64,000 nucleotides of DNA from Salegentibacter salinarum (GCF_900168115.1 NZ_FUZC01000014.1:19036-83035), one strand, 5' to 3'; shown: positions 49,518 through 58,648, numbered from the stretch's first letter. The notes: generated from the sequence alone by a model not told the origin. Translations and numbers: made by a program.

Positions 49518-50102
49518 TTACTGAACTGACTTAAGAAGCCAATAACTACCTACTATTAAGCTATCTTTTTTTACAATTTCGTAATAAATACATTCTTGAA
49601 GTTTTGGATACTGCTTAAGCTTAGGATGTTTAAAATTTCCCTTTTTCACCATACCAATTTTTTTCATCACATTTTCTGATCTGGTATTATTCTTAGTACA
49701 GGTTGCTATAAGCCTTTCAATTTTTAAAGTATTAAATGCCCAATCAATACATTTTTTTGCGCCTTCAGTTGCATATCCCTTCCCCCACGTACTTCTTTTT
49801 AGCCGCCATCCAATATCTACTGCAGGTGTGAAATCTGATTTATATTCCTGAAGGGCCAAACCTATAAAGCCTATAAATTCTCTGGTTTCCAGAACTTCAG
49901 TGGCAAAATAACAATACCCGTTTTTCTCGAAGTGTTCCTTAAGCCGACATAAAAAATCTGTTGATTCTTTCTCTGTCAACGGTTTTGGAAAATGTTCCAT
50001 TACTTCTCTATCAGCATTCAATTCAGTGAATTCTTTTAGGTCGGTATCTACCCAATTTCGAAAACCAAGTCTACTGGATTTAAAAAGGTAACTTTTTTTC
50101 AA
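49518..50102 (-). CDS. GNAT family N-acetyltransferase (RimJ/RimL-like)
   Basis: A 194-residue acetyltransferase. Marks: TSRLGFRNW-like N terminus (SSRLGFRNWVDTDL), acetyl-CoA-binding WGKGYATEGAKKCIDWAF, and NTRSENVMKKIGMVKKG near the C terminus. The last 15 residues (SLIVGSYWLLKSVQ) are unusual and may be an extension caused by a shifted stop. Substrate unknown. It lies between the two ArsR-SRPBCC-DoxX modules. Confidence 0.82.
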   Translation of the reverse strand: MKKSYLFKSSRLGFRNWVDTDLKEFTELNADREVMEHFPKPLTEKESTDFLCRLKEHFEKNGYCYFATEVLETREFIGFIGLALQEYKSDFTPAVDIGWRLKRSTWGKGYATEGAKKCIDWAFNTLKIERLIATCTKNNTRSENVMKKIGMVKKGNFKHPKLKQYPKLQECIYYEIVKKDSLIVGSYWLLKSVQ

Positions 50103-50151
50103 CTATAAAATTTTGAGCAGAACTATATTTCCTGTCTTAGATTTAAATAAT

Positions 50152-50508
50152 TTATTTTTCGTTTAGCCTGGCCTGTTCTTTAACCAGTTTTTTTATTTCT
50201 GCCGACGGAATGTTTTGATCAAACTTAATTTGGATAGTCTTCTTACCCGTTTTATATCCTTTTTCTTTCAGTATTTCACGCATTTCAGTGGTCAACGTAT
50301 CTATACCAAAACTTACGTGTTTTTTAGCCAGTGAAAACCCGGCAAGGATACCATGATATTTATAGATAGGAACATTCCAGCTTATTCCACCTTCCGCATC
50401 CGGAACAGTAGTTTCAATGAGTTTTTTAAGCCTTAGCATAATCCGCTGTGATTCCTCAGTGGCAGCATTTATAAATTCGTGAACAGTTGTGGGTTTAAAA
50501 TCTTTCAT
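50152..50508 (-). CDS. DUF1801 (YdhG-like) protein
   Basis: A 118-residue DUF1801 protein, related to the frataxin-like YdhG family described as an iron chaperone in Bacillus. The features GGISWNVPIYKYHGILAGFSLAKKHVSFGI and KTGKKTIQIKFDQNIP are typical. One base separates it from the DoxX gene upstream, so it belongs to the module that starts with the ArsR gene at 51696. The function in this setting is unknown. Confidence 0.8.
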   Translation of the reverse strand: MKDFKPTTVHEFINAATEESQRIMLRLKKLIETTVPDAEGGISWNVPIYKYHGILAGFSLAKKHVSFGIDTLTTEMREILKEKGYKTGKKTIQIKFDQNIPSAEIKKLVKEQARLNEK

Positions 50509-50509
50509 C

Positions 50510-50893
50510 TTACTGCTGAATTAGTTTTCTACCCAGTGGTCTAAAGTACCAGGATATAATCGTAAGCACCAATAACAGTATGGGACCAAAAAAGGTGATG
50601 ATTTCATCTCCAACCATTAAATGCGAAATAGCAGCCCCCGTCATTACAAAAAAGAATCCGGCATAGGCCCATTCTTTTATAAGTGGTGCTTTAGGGATAA
50701 GAATAACGATAGTCCCTAAGATTTTCCATACGCCAAGTATATATAGTAAGTAAGCTGGGTAACCTAAGGAATTCATACTTGCTACTTCTTCTTCCATTTT
50801 GATTAATTGGACAATACCTGTGGAAAGCATCCCCAAAGCCAGCCAGATGGTGGCAATCCAGTAAATGATTTTGCTTTGTTTTGTTGCGGTCAT
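50510..50893 (-). CDS. DoxX-like membrane protein (second copy)
   Basis: A 127-residue protein with four membrane helices of the DoxX-like family (GMLSTGIVQL, YPAYLLYILGVWKILGTIVILIPK). It is in the same operon as the SRPBCC gene at 50899 and corresponds to the DoxX gene at 48178 in the other module, though the two are clearly diverged. Confidence 0.8.
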   Translation of the reverse strand: MTATKQSKIIYWIATIWLALGMLSTGIVQLIKMEEEVASMNSLGYPAYLLYILGVWKILGTIVILIPKAPLIKEWAYAGFFFVMTGAAISHLMVGDEIITFFGPILLLVLTIISWYFRPLGRKLIQQ

Positions 50894-50898
50894 AACTA

Positions 50899-51366
50899 TT
50901 AATTTATTTTGTTTAAAACATCCTCTAACCTGCTATGGGCCATTTCAAGGCCTATAGCAAAAGGTTTCTTTAATAATTCATTTCTTATTTCAGCCGATTT
51001 AAAAATGATGTGCATCGTTAAAATACTTTTCTCACCTGTAATAGCATTAAAATTTAAAAATTCCAGTTGCGGGGGAAGTGAAAACACATCCATTTCAAAA
51101 GTTCTAACAATCATTTCATTCGGTATTAAGCTGTGAAATGCACCTTTCCCGCTAAACATTAAATCTCCTGTGGGACTCCGTGTTTCAAAATGATATTTTC
51201 CATATTCTTTGAATTCAAAGTCTATTAAATTCGTCCCCATCCATTTTTCGAACAACTCTTTATCTTTATAAGCTGTAAAAAGAGATTCGACGGGCAAGCT
51301 GAATTCTCGGGTTATTATTAGCTCCTGTTTTCCTTCTTCGGCTTTTATTTTTGTTTTTTGTTCCAT
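50899..51366 (-). CDS. SRPBCC (AHSA1-type) domain protein (second copy)
   Basis: A 155-residue START-like protein: ITREFSLPVESLFTAYKDKELFEKWMG at the N terminus, a beta sheet, and a complete final helix (GLEMAHSRLEDVLNKIN). It follows the ArsR gene after six bases. Compared with the copy at 48557 it lacks the WWAPKPY stretch, so the ligand cavity is likely different. Confidence 0.86.
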   Translation of the reverse strand: MEQKTKIKAEEGKQELIITREFSLPVESLFTAYKDKELFEKWMGTNLIDFEFKEYGKYHFETRSPTGDLMFSGKGAFHSLIPNEMIVRTFEMDVFSLPPQLEFLNFNAITGEKSILTMHIIFKSAEIRNELLKKPFAIGLEMAHSRLEDVLNKIN

Positions 51367-51372
51367 GAGTTA

Positions 51373-51696
51373 TTAGGATTCTGATTGATGGTTTTTCATT
51401 AAATTTTCCAATTTATCGAAACGATCATCCCACATTTTTCGGAAAGGCTCGATAAATTCGGCTATTTCTTTCATTCCTTCCGGATTTAAGTGATAGTAAA
51501 TTTCCCTGCCATTTTGCTCCCGTTTCAATAGTTCACACTCAGTAAGAATTTGTATGTGTTTGGAAATAGTTTGCCTGGAATAATCAAAATTTTCGGCAAT
51601 GGCAGTCGGTGTCAAAGCCTGAAGCGCTACTAAAGATATGATCGTTCTTCTGGTTGGATCGGCTATAGCTTGAAATACATCTCTTCTTAATTTCAT
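51373..51696 (-). CDS. ArsR-family winged-helix transcriptional regulator (second copy)
   Basis: A 107-residue regulator with the same layout as the one at 49056: [18 protein letters not shown], then [21 protein letters not shown] and [14 protein letters not shown]. The ATG at 51696 aligns with the start of the paralogue; a frame 11 codons longer carries no conserved residues. First gene of the unit ArsR-SRPBCC-DoxX-DUF1801. No metal-binding box is visible. Confidence 0.88.
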   Translation of the reverse strand: MKLRRDVFQAIADPTRRTIISLVALQALTPTAIAENFDYSRQTISKHIQILTECELLKREQNGREIYYHLNPEGMKEIAEFIEPFRKMWDDRFDKLENLMKNHQSES

Positions 51697-52419
51697 TATG
51701 CAGTTATTTGACTGCAAATATAATCGCAATTATTTAGTTACGGAATATTTTTCGGTAAATAGTGAGAACGTGTTTTAATATTTTCAGGAATGGGAGAATT
51801 CATTTTTGTATTTACATTTATAACTTATATCCAATAAAGGAGAAGTTATAATTATGATTATAATTATAGAGTTTTAAATTCTTTGTTTCAATTTAACTTG
51901 CAGCTTAGGCCTTTAAACTTTGCCCTTAAAACCCCATAAACCTAATGATTTACGTTTATGTATTTTAAAAAAAGGTTTACTCAATAATCGCAAGCGAACG
52001 GACCTAAAAGACATAGGTTTGTATCAGATAAATTTGATACTCAATGTCCAAAGATAAATACGTTTTCGTTTAGTTGCTCTTAGTTCTTAATCGGAGCAAA
52101 TTCAGTCGTATTGTAAAGAATTTTAACTGTTGGAATCAACTGCTTGCTTTCTAATGGTGAAAGTTTAAGCGGTTTGAAAACAAGCTCAAATAGCTCATTT
52201 TAAAAAATTCTTTCGCATCAAAAATTAGAAGTTTAGCCGTATTAGATCTTCCATTGATCCTTTTCTAAGATTTCTTGGAAACATTGACTTTTCTTCTCTG
52301 TACAATCGATAATCCTATTTTACCAAGTTCCATAAGCCTGCGTCTTATTCCAGGAAATTCTGTTTCTTTCTAAAATAAAAGTTTCCAGTTCAGAAATTTA
52401 TTCTAATATTGCCAAGATT
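51697..52419. other. Long AT-rich intergenic region before the riboswitch
   Basis: About 720 bases without a usable gene. The minus strand between about 52040 and 52330 reads in broken frames with protein-like pieces (FKPLKLSPLESKQLIPTVK, then a stop after APIKN), which suggests an old gene remnant that I cannot identify. Confidence 0.35.
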
Positions 52420-52605
52420 TTCGGTTACAATTACTTTCAGGGTATTGTATTAAAAGGGAATCAGGTGTAAATCCTGAACAGTTCCCGCTGCTGTAAATCC
52501 CTTCCGGAATTTCCGGAAAAAATCTTTTTATAAAAAACCACTGTCTTTAAGGATGGGAAGGATTTAAAAAGAGGGATAAGTCAGAAGACCTGCCATCAAT
52601 CAGAA
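52420..52605 (+). promoter_or_regulatory. Cobalamin (B12) riboswitch
   Basis: The conserved core of the class is present: GGGAATCAGGTGTAAATCC, GAACAGTTCCCGCTGCTGTAA, the B12 box CCACTGTC, GGATGGGAAGGA, and GGATAAGTCAGAAGACCTGCC. Downstream, CAAAGC (52611-52616) and GCTTTG (about 52631-52636) can form a hairpin that may serve as the expression platform. It lies about 120 bases before the ATG of the lipoprotein gene, so B12 should repress that gene. Confidence 0.95.
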
Positions 52606-52721
52606 AAAAACAAAGCTTTCGGGAGTTATTGCTTTGGGTAGATCTTCTATTCTAATTATTCCCCTATCTGTTTTGTTTTGTAAATAAGTTAATCCTAATT
52701 ATTAACCTTAATACAAATCAA

Positions 52722-53864
52722 ATGCAAACATTAACTATCAAACTAGTATTCTTAATCGGAGGAATTCTCCTCCTTGTCTCATGTAGCAAAGATGATGATT
52801 CCCAAGCTATTCCTATGGAATTTACCGAACTCCAGTACCAAAAGGATTATGAGCTATTACCTGGTGACACCCTGAATATCTCACCTTCACTTTCGAATGT
52901 TGCTGAAGATGTAAATTATCTTTGGACCCTAAATGGGATAGATATAGGATCCACCCAAAATCTCAGTTATACTGCCCAGGAACCCGGAACATTCAGCCTT
53001 GAATTTAAGGCTATGGCATATAATCATTCTCTTATACGCACCTATAGGGTATCTGTGATTGATCCTTATGATCTGTACTCTCGACCAAAAACGCAATCCA
53101 GTAGTGAATTTATTTCTGAAATTATCGAATACAAACCAGCACCGGGTCAATACATCAATAAAAATTTCGGAAGCACAGAGGCTGCCGAAAGTATTATTGG
53201 AGGAAAAACAAATATCCTGTCTCTTGGCGCCTGGGGTGGTTATGTAGAATTTAGCTTTGACCATACTATTGAAAACCGGGAAGAGGACAAGGATTTTGTT
53301 ATTTACGGAAATGCTATGAATGGTCATTCTGAACCTGGAATTGTACAGGTTTCATTTGATGAAAATGGTAATGGATTGCCAGACGACACCTGGTATGAAT
53401 TGGCAGGAAGTGCGCACCAGGAAGAAGAAACCTTACTTGACTATGAAGTAACCTATAACAATCCTGGAACCCATGCTAATGTTCCCTGGACTGATAACCG
53501 GGAGACACAGGATAGTATCCTTGTGAATTCTTTCAATACACAAAATTATTATCCACTTTTCATCCAGGAGGAGAAAGCGGTTAGTTTTAACGGCACCCGG
53601 GTTTATCCTGTAATAAACCAGGAAGGTTTTGTTTCAGTGGACGCCCTGGAATGGGGTTATGTTGACAATTTTGATGAAAACTACGACACCTATGGTGGGA
53701 ATGCCATGGAAATAGACTGGGCTGTTGATGATCAAATGAATGCTGTAAAACTCAGAGGTATTGATTTTGTACGGGTTTATACCGGCGCTCTGGGAAATGC
53801 CGGCTGGCTTGGAGAAATTTCTACAGAAATTAAAGGAGCTTCCGATCTTTCGATGGTAGAATAA
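52722..53864 (+). CDS. B12-regulated PKD-like surface lipoprotein
   Basis: A 380-residue lipoprotein: signal peptide with lipobox LVSC followed by SKDDD, a PKD-like Ig domain (about 35-113), and a C-terminal module (about 125-375) with GAWGGYVEFSFDHTI, YGNAMNGHSEPG and DTWYELAGSAH. Lipoproteins of this kind occur in Bacteroidota cobalamin loci, where they sit beside the TonB receptor BtuB and BtuG-like propellers. Here no receptor, propeller or corrinoid enzyme gene is nearby, and the gene is alone under the riboswitch. Direct corrinoid binding is an inference. Confidence 0.75.
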   Translation: MQTLTIKLVFLIGGILLLVSCSKDDDSQAIPMEFTELQYQKDYELLPGDTLNISPSLSNVAEDVNYLWTLNGIDIGSTQNLSYTAQEPGTFSLEFKAMAYNHSLIRTYRVSVIDPYDLYSRPKTQSSSEFISEIIEYKPAPGQYINKNFGSTEAAESIIGGKTNILSLGAWGGYVEFSFDHTIENREEDKDFVIYGNAMNGHSEPGIVQVSFDENGNGLPDDTWYELAGSAHQEEETLLDYEVTYNNPGTHANVPWTDNRETQDSILVNSFNTQNYYPLFIQEEKAVSFNGTRVYPVINQEGFVSVDALEWGYVDNFDENYDTYGGNAMEIDWAVDDQMNAVKLRGIDFVRVYTGALGNAGWLGEISTEIKGASDLSMVE

Positions 53865-53877
53865 TCATCTTGTTAAA

Positions 53878-53928
53878 AGGGCAAAATATATCGTATCCTG
53901 AATAACTAGGTAGGATAGGTTTTGCCTT
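53878..53928 (+). terminator. Long hairpin after the B12-regulated gene
   Basis: AGGGCAAAA and TTTTGCCTT form the outer stem, with TATCCT and AGGATA inside. No long T run follows, so termination is likely but not certain. Confidence 0.55.
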
Positions 53929-54243
53929 ATTACGAACTCCCAATATTTCTCCATCTTTTAGCGGAACATAATTTTATCAATAAAAAACGCTCCTTAATAA
54001 TGTTAAGTTAGCTTTACTCTATTTCCCTCTTTCTATTTTACTATAAAAATGACAGAAAAAAACTACTATTAAATTATTGATTATTAGATAAAAGGAAAAT
54101 AAATCCGCCAGAATTCAGACTACAATAAAGCTCCATATCAAAATCTATAAAAAATAATTAAGGTTTTTTGTAACATTTCGACTACTCCTTGCGTATAAAC
54201 TAATACAAGAGCTATTCATAATTAAAATCCAAGGAGACGATAG
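53929..54243. other. Leader region of rpoD
   Basis: About 315 AT-rich bases with no gene. A TTTG lies near 54168, but no matching -7 box is evident. AAGGAG (54231-54236) is a strong Shine-Dalgarno sequence seven bases before the rpoD ATG, which is unusual because most genes in this window lack one. Confidence 0.5.
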
Positions 54244-55107
54244 ATGAGACAACTTAAAATTACGAAGCAGGTAACAAACCGTGAAACTGCTTCGCTAGAT
54301 AAGTATTTGCAAGAAATTGGTAAAGTTGATTTAATTACTGCCGATGAAGAGGTAGAATTAGCACAACGAATTAAAGCGGGTGATGACCGTGCATTGGAAA
54401 AATTAACCAAAGCAAATTTACGTTTTGTGGTGTCGGTAGCAAAACAATATCAAAATCAGGGGTTAACCCTACCCGACCTTATTAACGAAGGAAACTTAGG
54501 ATTGATTAAAGCTGCGAAACGTTTTGACGAAACACGTGGTTTTAAATTTATATCCTATGCGGTATGGTGGATTCGCCAGTCTATTCTTCAGGCTTTGGCC
54601 GAGCAATCTCGTATTGTTCGTTTACCACTGAATAAAATTGGATCTATTAACAAGATCAACAAAACTTTTGCCTTTTTAGAGCAATCTCATGAGCGCCCAC
54701 CAAGTGCTGAAGAAATTGCAAAAGAGCTTGATATGACGATTAATGACGTCAAGGAATCTATGAAGAATTCTGGCCGTCACGTCTCTATGGATGCTCCTTT
54801 AGTGGAAGGTGAAGATTCTAACCTTTACGATGTACTTCGTTCCGGTGAATCTCCAAATCCAGACAAAGAGCTTTTACACGAGTCTCTTAGAACTGAAATT
54901 GAGCGTGCCTTAGAAACCTTAACTCCGCGTGAAGCAGATGTTATTCGTTTGTACTTTGGTCTTGGTGACCAGCACCCAATGACGCTTGAAGAAATTGGTG
55001 AAACTTTTGATCTCACAAGAGAAAGAGTTAGACAAATTAAAGAAAAAGCAATCAGAAGGTTGAAACATACCTCCAGAAGCAAAATCCTAAAAACCTATTT
55101 AGGATAA
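54244..55107 (+). CDS. rpoD: RNA polymerase primary sigma factor (sigma A type)
   Basis: A 287-residue sigma-70 factor of the short Bacteroidota form that lacks the acidic region 1.1 and the non-conserved insert. Region 1.2 is [15 protein letters not shown]; region 2 is [36 protein letters not shown]; region 3 is around [15 protein letters not shown]; region 4.2 is [27 protein letters not shown]. It recognises TAnnTTTG-type promoters, several of which occur in this window. A terminator follows. Confidence 0.97.
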   Translation: MRQLKITKQVTNRETASLDKYLQEIGKVDLITADEEVELAQRIKAGDDRALEKLTKANLRFVVSVAKQYQNQGLTLPDLINEGNLGLIKAAKRFDETRGFKFISYAVWWIRQSILQALAEQSRIVRLPLNKIGSINKINKTFAFLEQSHERPPSAEEIAKELDMTINDVKESMKNSGRHVSMDAPLVEGEDSNLYDVLRSGESPNPDKELLHESLRTEIERALETLTPREADVIRLYFGLGDQHPMTLEEIGETFDLTRERVRQIKEKAIRRLKHTSRSKILKTYLG

Positions 55108-55181
55108 GATATTTAAGATGACAACAGTTAATGCCGGCGACGGCCGGCTAACATAACTGTTCGTTTTTTGATTGATGAATG

Positions 55182-55207
55182 ACCCCGGCGTGATGAACCG
55201 GGGTTTT
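55182..55207 (+). terminator. Terminator after rpoD
   Basis: ACCCCGG pairs with CCGGGGT around CGTGATGAA, followed by a T run. A second GC hairpin, GCCGGC-GACG-GCCGGC, lies at about 55132-55148. Confidence 0.88.
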
Positions 55208-55264
55208 TTCGTTTATAGACGCAACCCTTTATACAAACCTGCATCTTATAAGAAATACCTCCTA

Positions 55265-55615
55265 ATGAAGTTAATTTATAAACTTTTAATTCTAGTTACA
55301 GTTTTATCTGCCTGCGAGACAGATGATGTCATTGAACGCAAGAGCGGATCAGTTCCACGAATGGACTGTATAGACATTGAAGAAGAACGCGGAATAATAG
55401 CTGAATATAAAAATGAAAACAGTTTTATCCTCGCGCCAGATGAAAATTGCCCGATATATAGAATTGATGACTTTTTATGGGCTTGTAATTTACCCAAGGA
55501 ATTTCAAAAAGACAGTTTAAAGGTTAGCTTTAGCGGTTACTTATATGAGTCTTTAGAAAATGCAGATGTATGTGCAGAAACCTTTGAGCTTACCGAGATA
55601 GAAATTCGCCAATAA
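55265..55615 (+). CDS. Small predicted lipoprotein, function unknown
   Basis: A 116-residue protein whose signal peptide ends in the lipobox LSAC followed by ETDD. The mature part has three further Cys (MDCIDIEEE, DENCPIY, DVCAETFE) and one in WACNL, so disulfides are possible. The ATG at 55265 is chosen because a longer frame runs through the rpoD terminator. No family recognised. Confidence 0.7.
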   Translation: MKLIYKLLILVTVLSACETDDVIERKSGSVPRMDCIDIEEERGIIAEYKNENSFILAPDENCPIYRIDDFLWACNLPKEFQKDSLKVSFSGYLYESLENADVCAETFELTEIEIRQ

Positions 55616-55763
55616 AAATCCGCTTTATAATATAGTATCCCAAGGCAGAATCTCGAAAAAAAAATTTAACACAAGCTAATCTTTTGTTAACCCCAAGGCG
55701 CTTTTATCCTTTCATATTCAATTTCTAAGTATCTTAAATTCTCAGTTTTAAAAAATTGAGAAG

Positions 55764-56642
55764 ATGAAGGATGAAGGCAAAACTTTAATTGCGGGTGCTT
55801 CTGGAGCCCTGGGTACCGAAATCATAAATTTACTAACAACGGAAGGAAAAGATATACGAGCCCTAACCCGCTCTGATAAAGGCGTTTCAAAACTTTCAAA
55901 GTATACCGATGATGTGTGGAAAGGTGATGCAGCTAAAGACCAGGAAGGGATTAGGGGCATTACTAAAAATATTACCACAGTAATTTCTGCACTTGGAAAA
56001 AGTGTAAGTCTTTTTACACCTTCCCAGGAATCTTTTATGGAAAGTGATTTTAGAGCAAATAGAAATCTCCTGAAAGATGCTGTTAAAAACGGGGTGAAGC
56101 GTTTTATATATGTTTCAATTATGGGCGCAGATTCGTCAAAAGATTTCAGCATAGCCCGCGCCCATAAAATGTTTGAAAAAGAATTAAAAAGTTCGGGGAT
56201 AGCATATACAATTGTAAGGCCAGCAGGCTTCTATTCTGGCCTAAATGATCTCGCTATAATGGCCAAACGCAAAGTCATTCCTTTAATTGGCTCGGGAGAA
56301 GCACAAACTAACAGTATTCATCATAAAGATCTCGCAAAAGTTGTGGTTTCCTTTTTAAACGATGGTCCAGAAATCGCAGAGGTAGGTGGCCCAAATATTC
56401 ACACCAGGCGTGAAATGGCCGAAATGATAAAAGAAATTGTTGGGGGCGAAATTATTGAAATACCTGAACCTATGGCCAAAATAAGCGCCAGCCTGGGATT
56501 ACCAAAAATATTCAGTGAAGGAATTAATGATAAACTGGATTATTTTACCTTTATTACTACCAACGATATGATTGGGGAGTCTAATGGAAAAATTTCCTTC
56601 AGGGAGTATCTTGGAAATCTTGACCTTAAAAAAATCACTTAA
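55764..56642 (+). CDS. Atypical SDR (NmrA-like) NAD(P)-binding oxidoreductase
   Basis: A 292-residue Rossmann-fold protein of the extended or atypical SDR group. The nucleotide-binding motif GASGALGTEI is at the N terminus, followed by ALTRSDKGVSKL; RFIYVSIMGADSS and TIVRPAGFYSGL are typical of NmrA-like members. The catalytic Tyr-Lys pair is not evident, so it may be a sensor or act on an unknown substrate. Its stop overlaps the start of the FAD oxidoreductase gene (TAATG), so both are translated from one mRNA. Confidence 0.85.
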   Translation: MKDEGKTLIAGASGALGTEIINLLTTEGKDIRALTRSDKGVSKLSKYTDDVWKGDAAKDQEGIRGITKNITTVISALGKSVSLFTPSQESFMESDFRANRNLLKDAVKNGVKRFIYVSIMGADSSKDFSIARAHKMFEKELKSSGIAYTIVRPAGFYSGLNDLAIMAKRKVIPLIGSGEAQTNSIHHKDLAKVVVSFLNDGPEIAEVGGPNIHTRREMAEMIKEIVGGEIIEIPEPMAKISASLGLPKIFSEGINDKLDYFTFITTNDMIGESNGKISFREYLGNLDLKKIT

Positions 56643-58063
56643 TGTCTTTAAGCTACGATGCTATAATTATCGGAAGCGGTTCTAATGGAATTTCAGCCGC
56701 GATATATTTGCAACAAAAAGGATTGAAAACTGCCATTTTTGAACAGGCAGCTAATCCCGGCGGCTCCACCCGAACCCAGGAATTAACCTTACCGGGATTT
56801 AAGCATGATGTGGGCTCAGCCATTTTGCCCATGGGGTTTGGATCACCGTTTTTAAGAAGTTTACCTCTAGAGGAACACGGCCTGGAATGGATATTTCCTG
56901 AAATTCCATACGCCCATCCCTTTAGTGATGGGAGCGCACACGCTTGTTATACCGATATCAGGAAAACAGCAGTCCAATTAGGTGATGATGAAGCTTCCTA
57001 TTTCAATTTATTTGAACCCCTTGTTAAAGACTGGGAAAAATTAGAAAATGACCTGCTAGGCCCTTTAGGAATTCCGCAGCATCCGCTGGATTTTATGAAA
57101 TTTGGTTTAAAGGCACTACCATCGGCTAAATTACTGGCCAAACATTATTTTAAAAATGAAAAGTCGAGAATATTCTTTTACGGCTCTGCTGCACATTCTA
57201 CCTTACCGCTAAATAGCCTCGCTTCAGCATCGTTCGGACTTGTATTAAGTACTATGGCGCATAAATATAACTGGCCATTCCCCAAAGGTGGGGCGCAAAA
57301 CTTTATCAATAGTATGCTAAGCTACTATACTTCCATTGGCGGCGAACTACACCTTGAAAAGAATATAACTCAGCTGGATGAACTTCCGGAATCTAAAACA
57401 TATTTATTCGATTTAACCCCGAAGCAGTTATTAAAAATTAAAGGAACCGATTTTCCCGGTCTTTATCGCAAAAGAATGGATTCTTTTAAATATGGGGCCG
57501 GAGTCTTTAAAGTAGATTGGGCACTTAGTGAACCTATTCCTTTCACCAATGAAAAATGCCGGAAAGCGGGCACGGTGCATATTGGATTTTCGGAAGAAGA
57601 AATGGAGAATTCAGAACAAAGTATACATCAAAAAAATATGACGCAAACTCCGTATGTTCTGGTTGCACAGCATAGTATTTTTGATAACACAAGGGCTCCG
57701 GAAGGTCAGCACACGGCCTGGGCTTATTGTCATGTCCCCAATGCTAATACAGAAGATTTTTCTAAAATAATTGAAGATCAAATAGAGCGGGCCGCACCAG
57801 GATTTAAAGATTGTATCTTAAAGAAATCTACTATGAATTCTGCTCAATTAAATGCCTTTAATCCTAATATAATCGGTGGTGATATAAACGGTGGAAAACA
57901 GGATATTACCCAGCTTTTTACCAGGCCGATCGCAAAAATGTCTCCTTACTCCACTCCTAACCCAAGGATTTATATTTGTTCATCCTCTACACCTCCCGGT
58001 GGTGGCGTGCACGGTATGTGCGGTTTTAATGCAGCCCGGGCAGTAGAAAAAGATCATTTTTAA
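56642..58063 (+). CDS. FAD-dependent phytoene-desaturase-like oxidoreductase
   Basis: A 473-residue flavoprotein of the NAD(P)/FAD-dependent oxidoreductase superfamily, closest in layout to the phytoene desaturase/PYROXD2-like branch. The FAD motif GSGSNGISAAIYLQQKG starts at residue 11, followed by EQAANPGGSTRTQE and the C-terminal FAD segment YICSSSTPPGGGVHGMCG. Substrate unknown. Forms an overlapping pair with the SDR gene; no carotenoid genes are nearby. Confidence 0.85.
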   Translation: MSLSYDAIIIGSGSNGISAAIYLQQKGLKTAIFEQAANPGGSTRTQELTLPGFKHDVGSAILPMGFGSPFLRSLPLEEHGLEWIFPEIPYAHPFSDGSAHACYTDIRKTAVQLGDDEASYFNLFEPLVKDWEKLENDLLGPLGIPQHPLDFMKFGLKALPSAKLLAKHYFKNEKSRIFFYGSAAHSTLPLNSLASASFGLVLSTMAHKYNWPFPKGGAQNFINSMLSYYTSIGGELHLEKNITQLDELPESKTYLFDLTPKQLLKIKGTDFPGLYRKRMDSFKYGAGVFKVDWALSEPIPFTNEKCRKAGTVHIGFSEEEMENSEQSIHQKNMTQTPYVLVAQHSIFDNTRAPEGQHTAWAYCHVPNANTEDFSKIIEDQIERAAPGFKDCILKKSTMNSAQLNAFNPNIIGGDINGGKQDITQLFTRPIAKMSPYSTPNPRIYICSSSTPPGGGVHGMCGFNAARAVEKDHF

Positions 58064-58162
58064 CCCACTCAGCTATTTAAATATTATTGAAAAATCAGTC
58101 TTTTCCTTAATTTTTTATATAAACTTTCACTGTATAGAATATCAAGCCTACTTAATTTCCGC

Positions 58163-58170
58163 TATTTTTG
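58163..58170 (+). promoter_or_regulatory. -7 promoter box of the BLUF gene
   Basis: TATTTTTG matches TAnnTTTG, 23 bases before the ATG of the BLUF gene, so the leader would be short. Confidence 0.5.
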
Positions 58171-58192
58171 AGTTCAACAACTCTTAAACAAT

Positions 58193-58603
58193 ATGCGCTA
58201 CGCAATAAGTTATGTAAGTACCGCTAACCCGGCACTTTCAGAAACTGAGATACAGGAAGCTTTAGATTTTAGTAAAGACTGGAATAACAATCACAATATC
58301 ACCGGGATTCTTTTATACTCACAGGGAAATTTTTTCCAGGTGCTTGAAGGGGAAGAACAACTTTTAAAAGATCTGATTGATAGGATAAAAACTGATGAAC
58401 GCCATCAGAATGTTATAACCATTTTTCAAAAAAGTATTCCGAATACTCAGTTTGATGGTTACCAGGCCGATTTTATTTCTTTAAACGACAGGTATAACGA
58501 CGAAAATTTTGACACCTATCTTGCTCAAATTAGTCTGTTGAATCCTTCAATTCAAAGTTCGGTAAAGTACATCTTAAATAAATTTACAGAAGGCATCAAA
58601 TAA
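58193..58603 (+). CDS. BLUF-domain blue-light sensor protein
   Basis: A 136-residue single-domain BLUF photoreceptor that binds FAD. The key residues fit the spacing of AppA: Y7, N31 and Q49 (Tyr +24 = Asn, +18 = Gln), and GILLYSQGNFFQVLEG and RIKTDERHQNV are typical. The semi-conserved Trp of other BLUF proteins is Y90 and the Met is A92 in FDGYQADF. No output domain is attached, so it must act through a partner protein. It is flanked by its own promoter box and by rpe 45 bases downstream. Confidence 0.93.
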   Translation: MRYAISYVSTANPALSETEIQEALDFSKDWNNNHNITGILLYSQGNFFQVLEGEEQLLKDLIDRIKTDERHQNVITIFQKSIPNTQFDGYQADFISLNDRYNDENFDTYLAQISLLNPSIQSSVKYILNKFTEGIK

Positions 58604-58615
58604 GTATAATCTTGT

Positions 58616-58623
58616 TATTTTTG
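58616..58623 (+). promoter_or_regulatory. -7 promoter box of rpe
   Basis: TATTTTTG at 58616-58623 lies 26 bases before the ATG of rpe and matches the TAnnTTTG consensus. Confidence 0.5.
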
Positions 58624-58648
58624 TGTGCACACTTACAGCATAATACTT

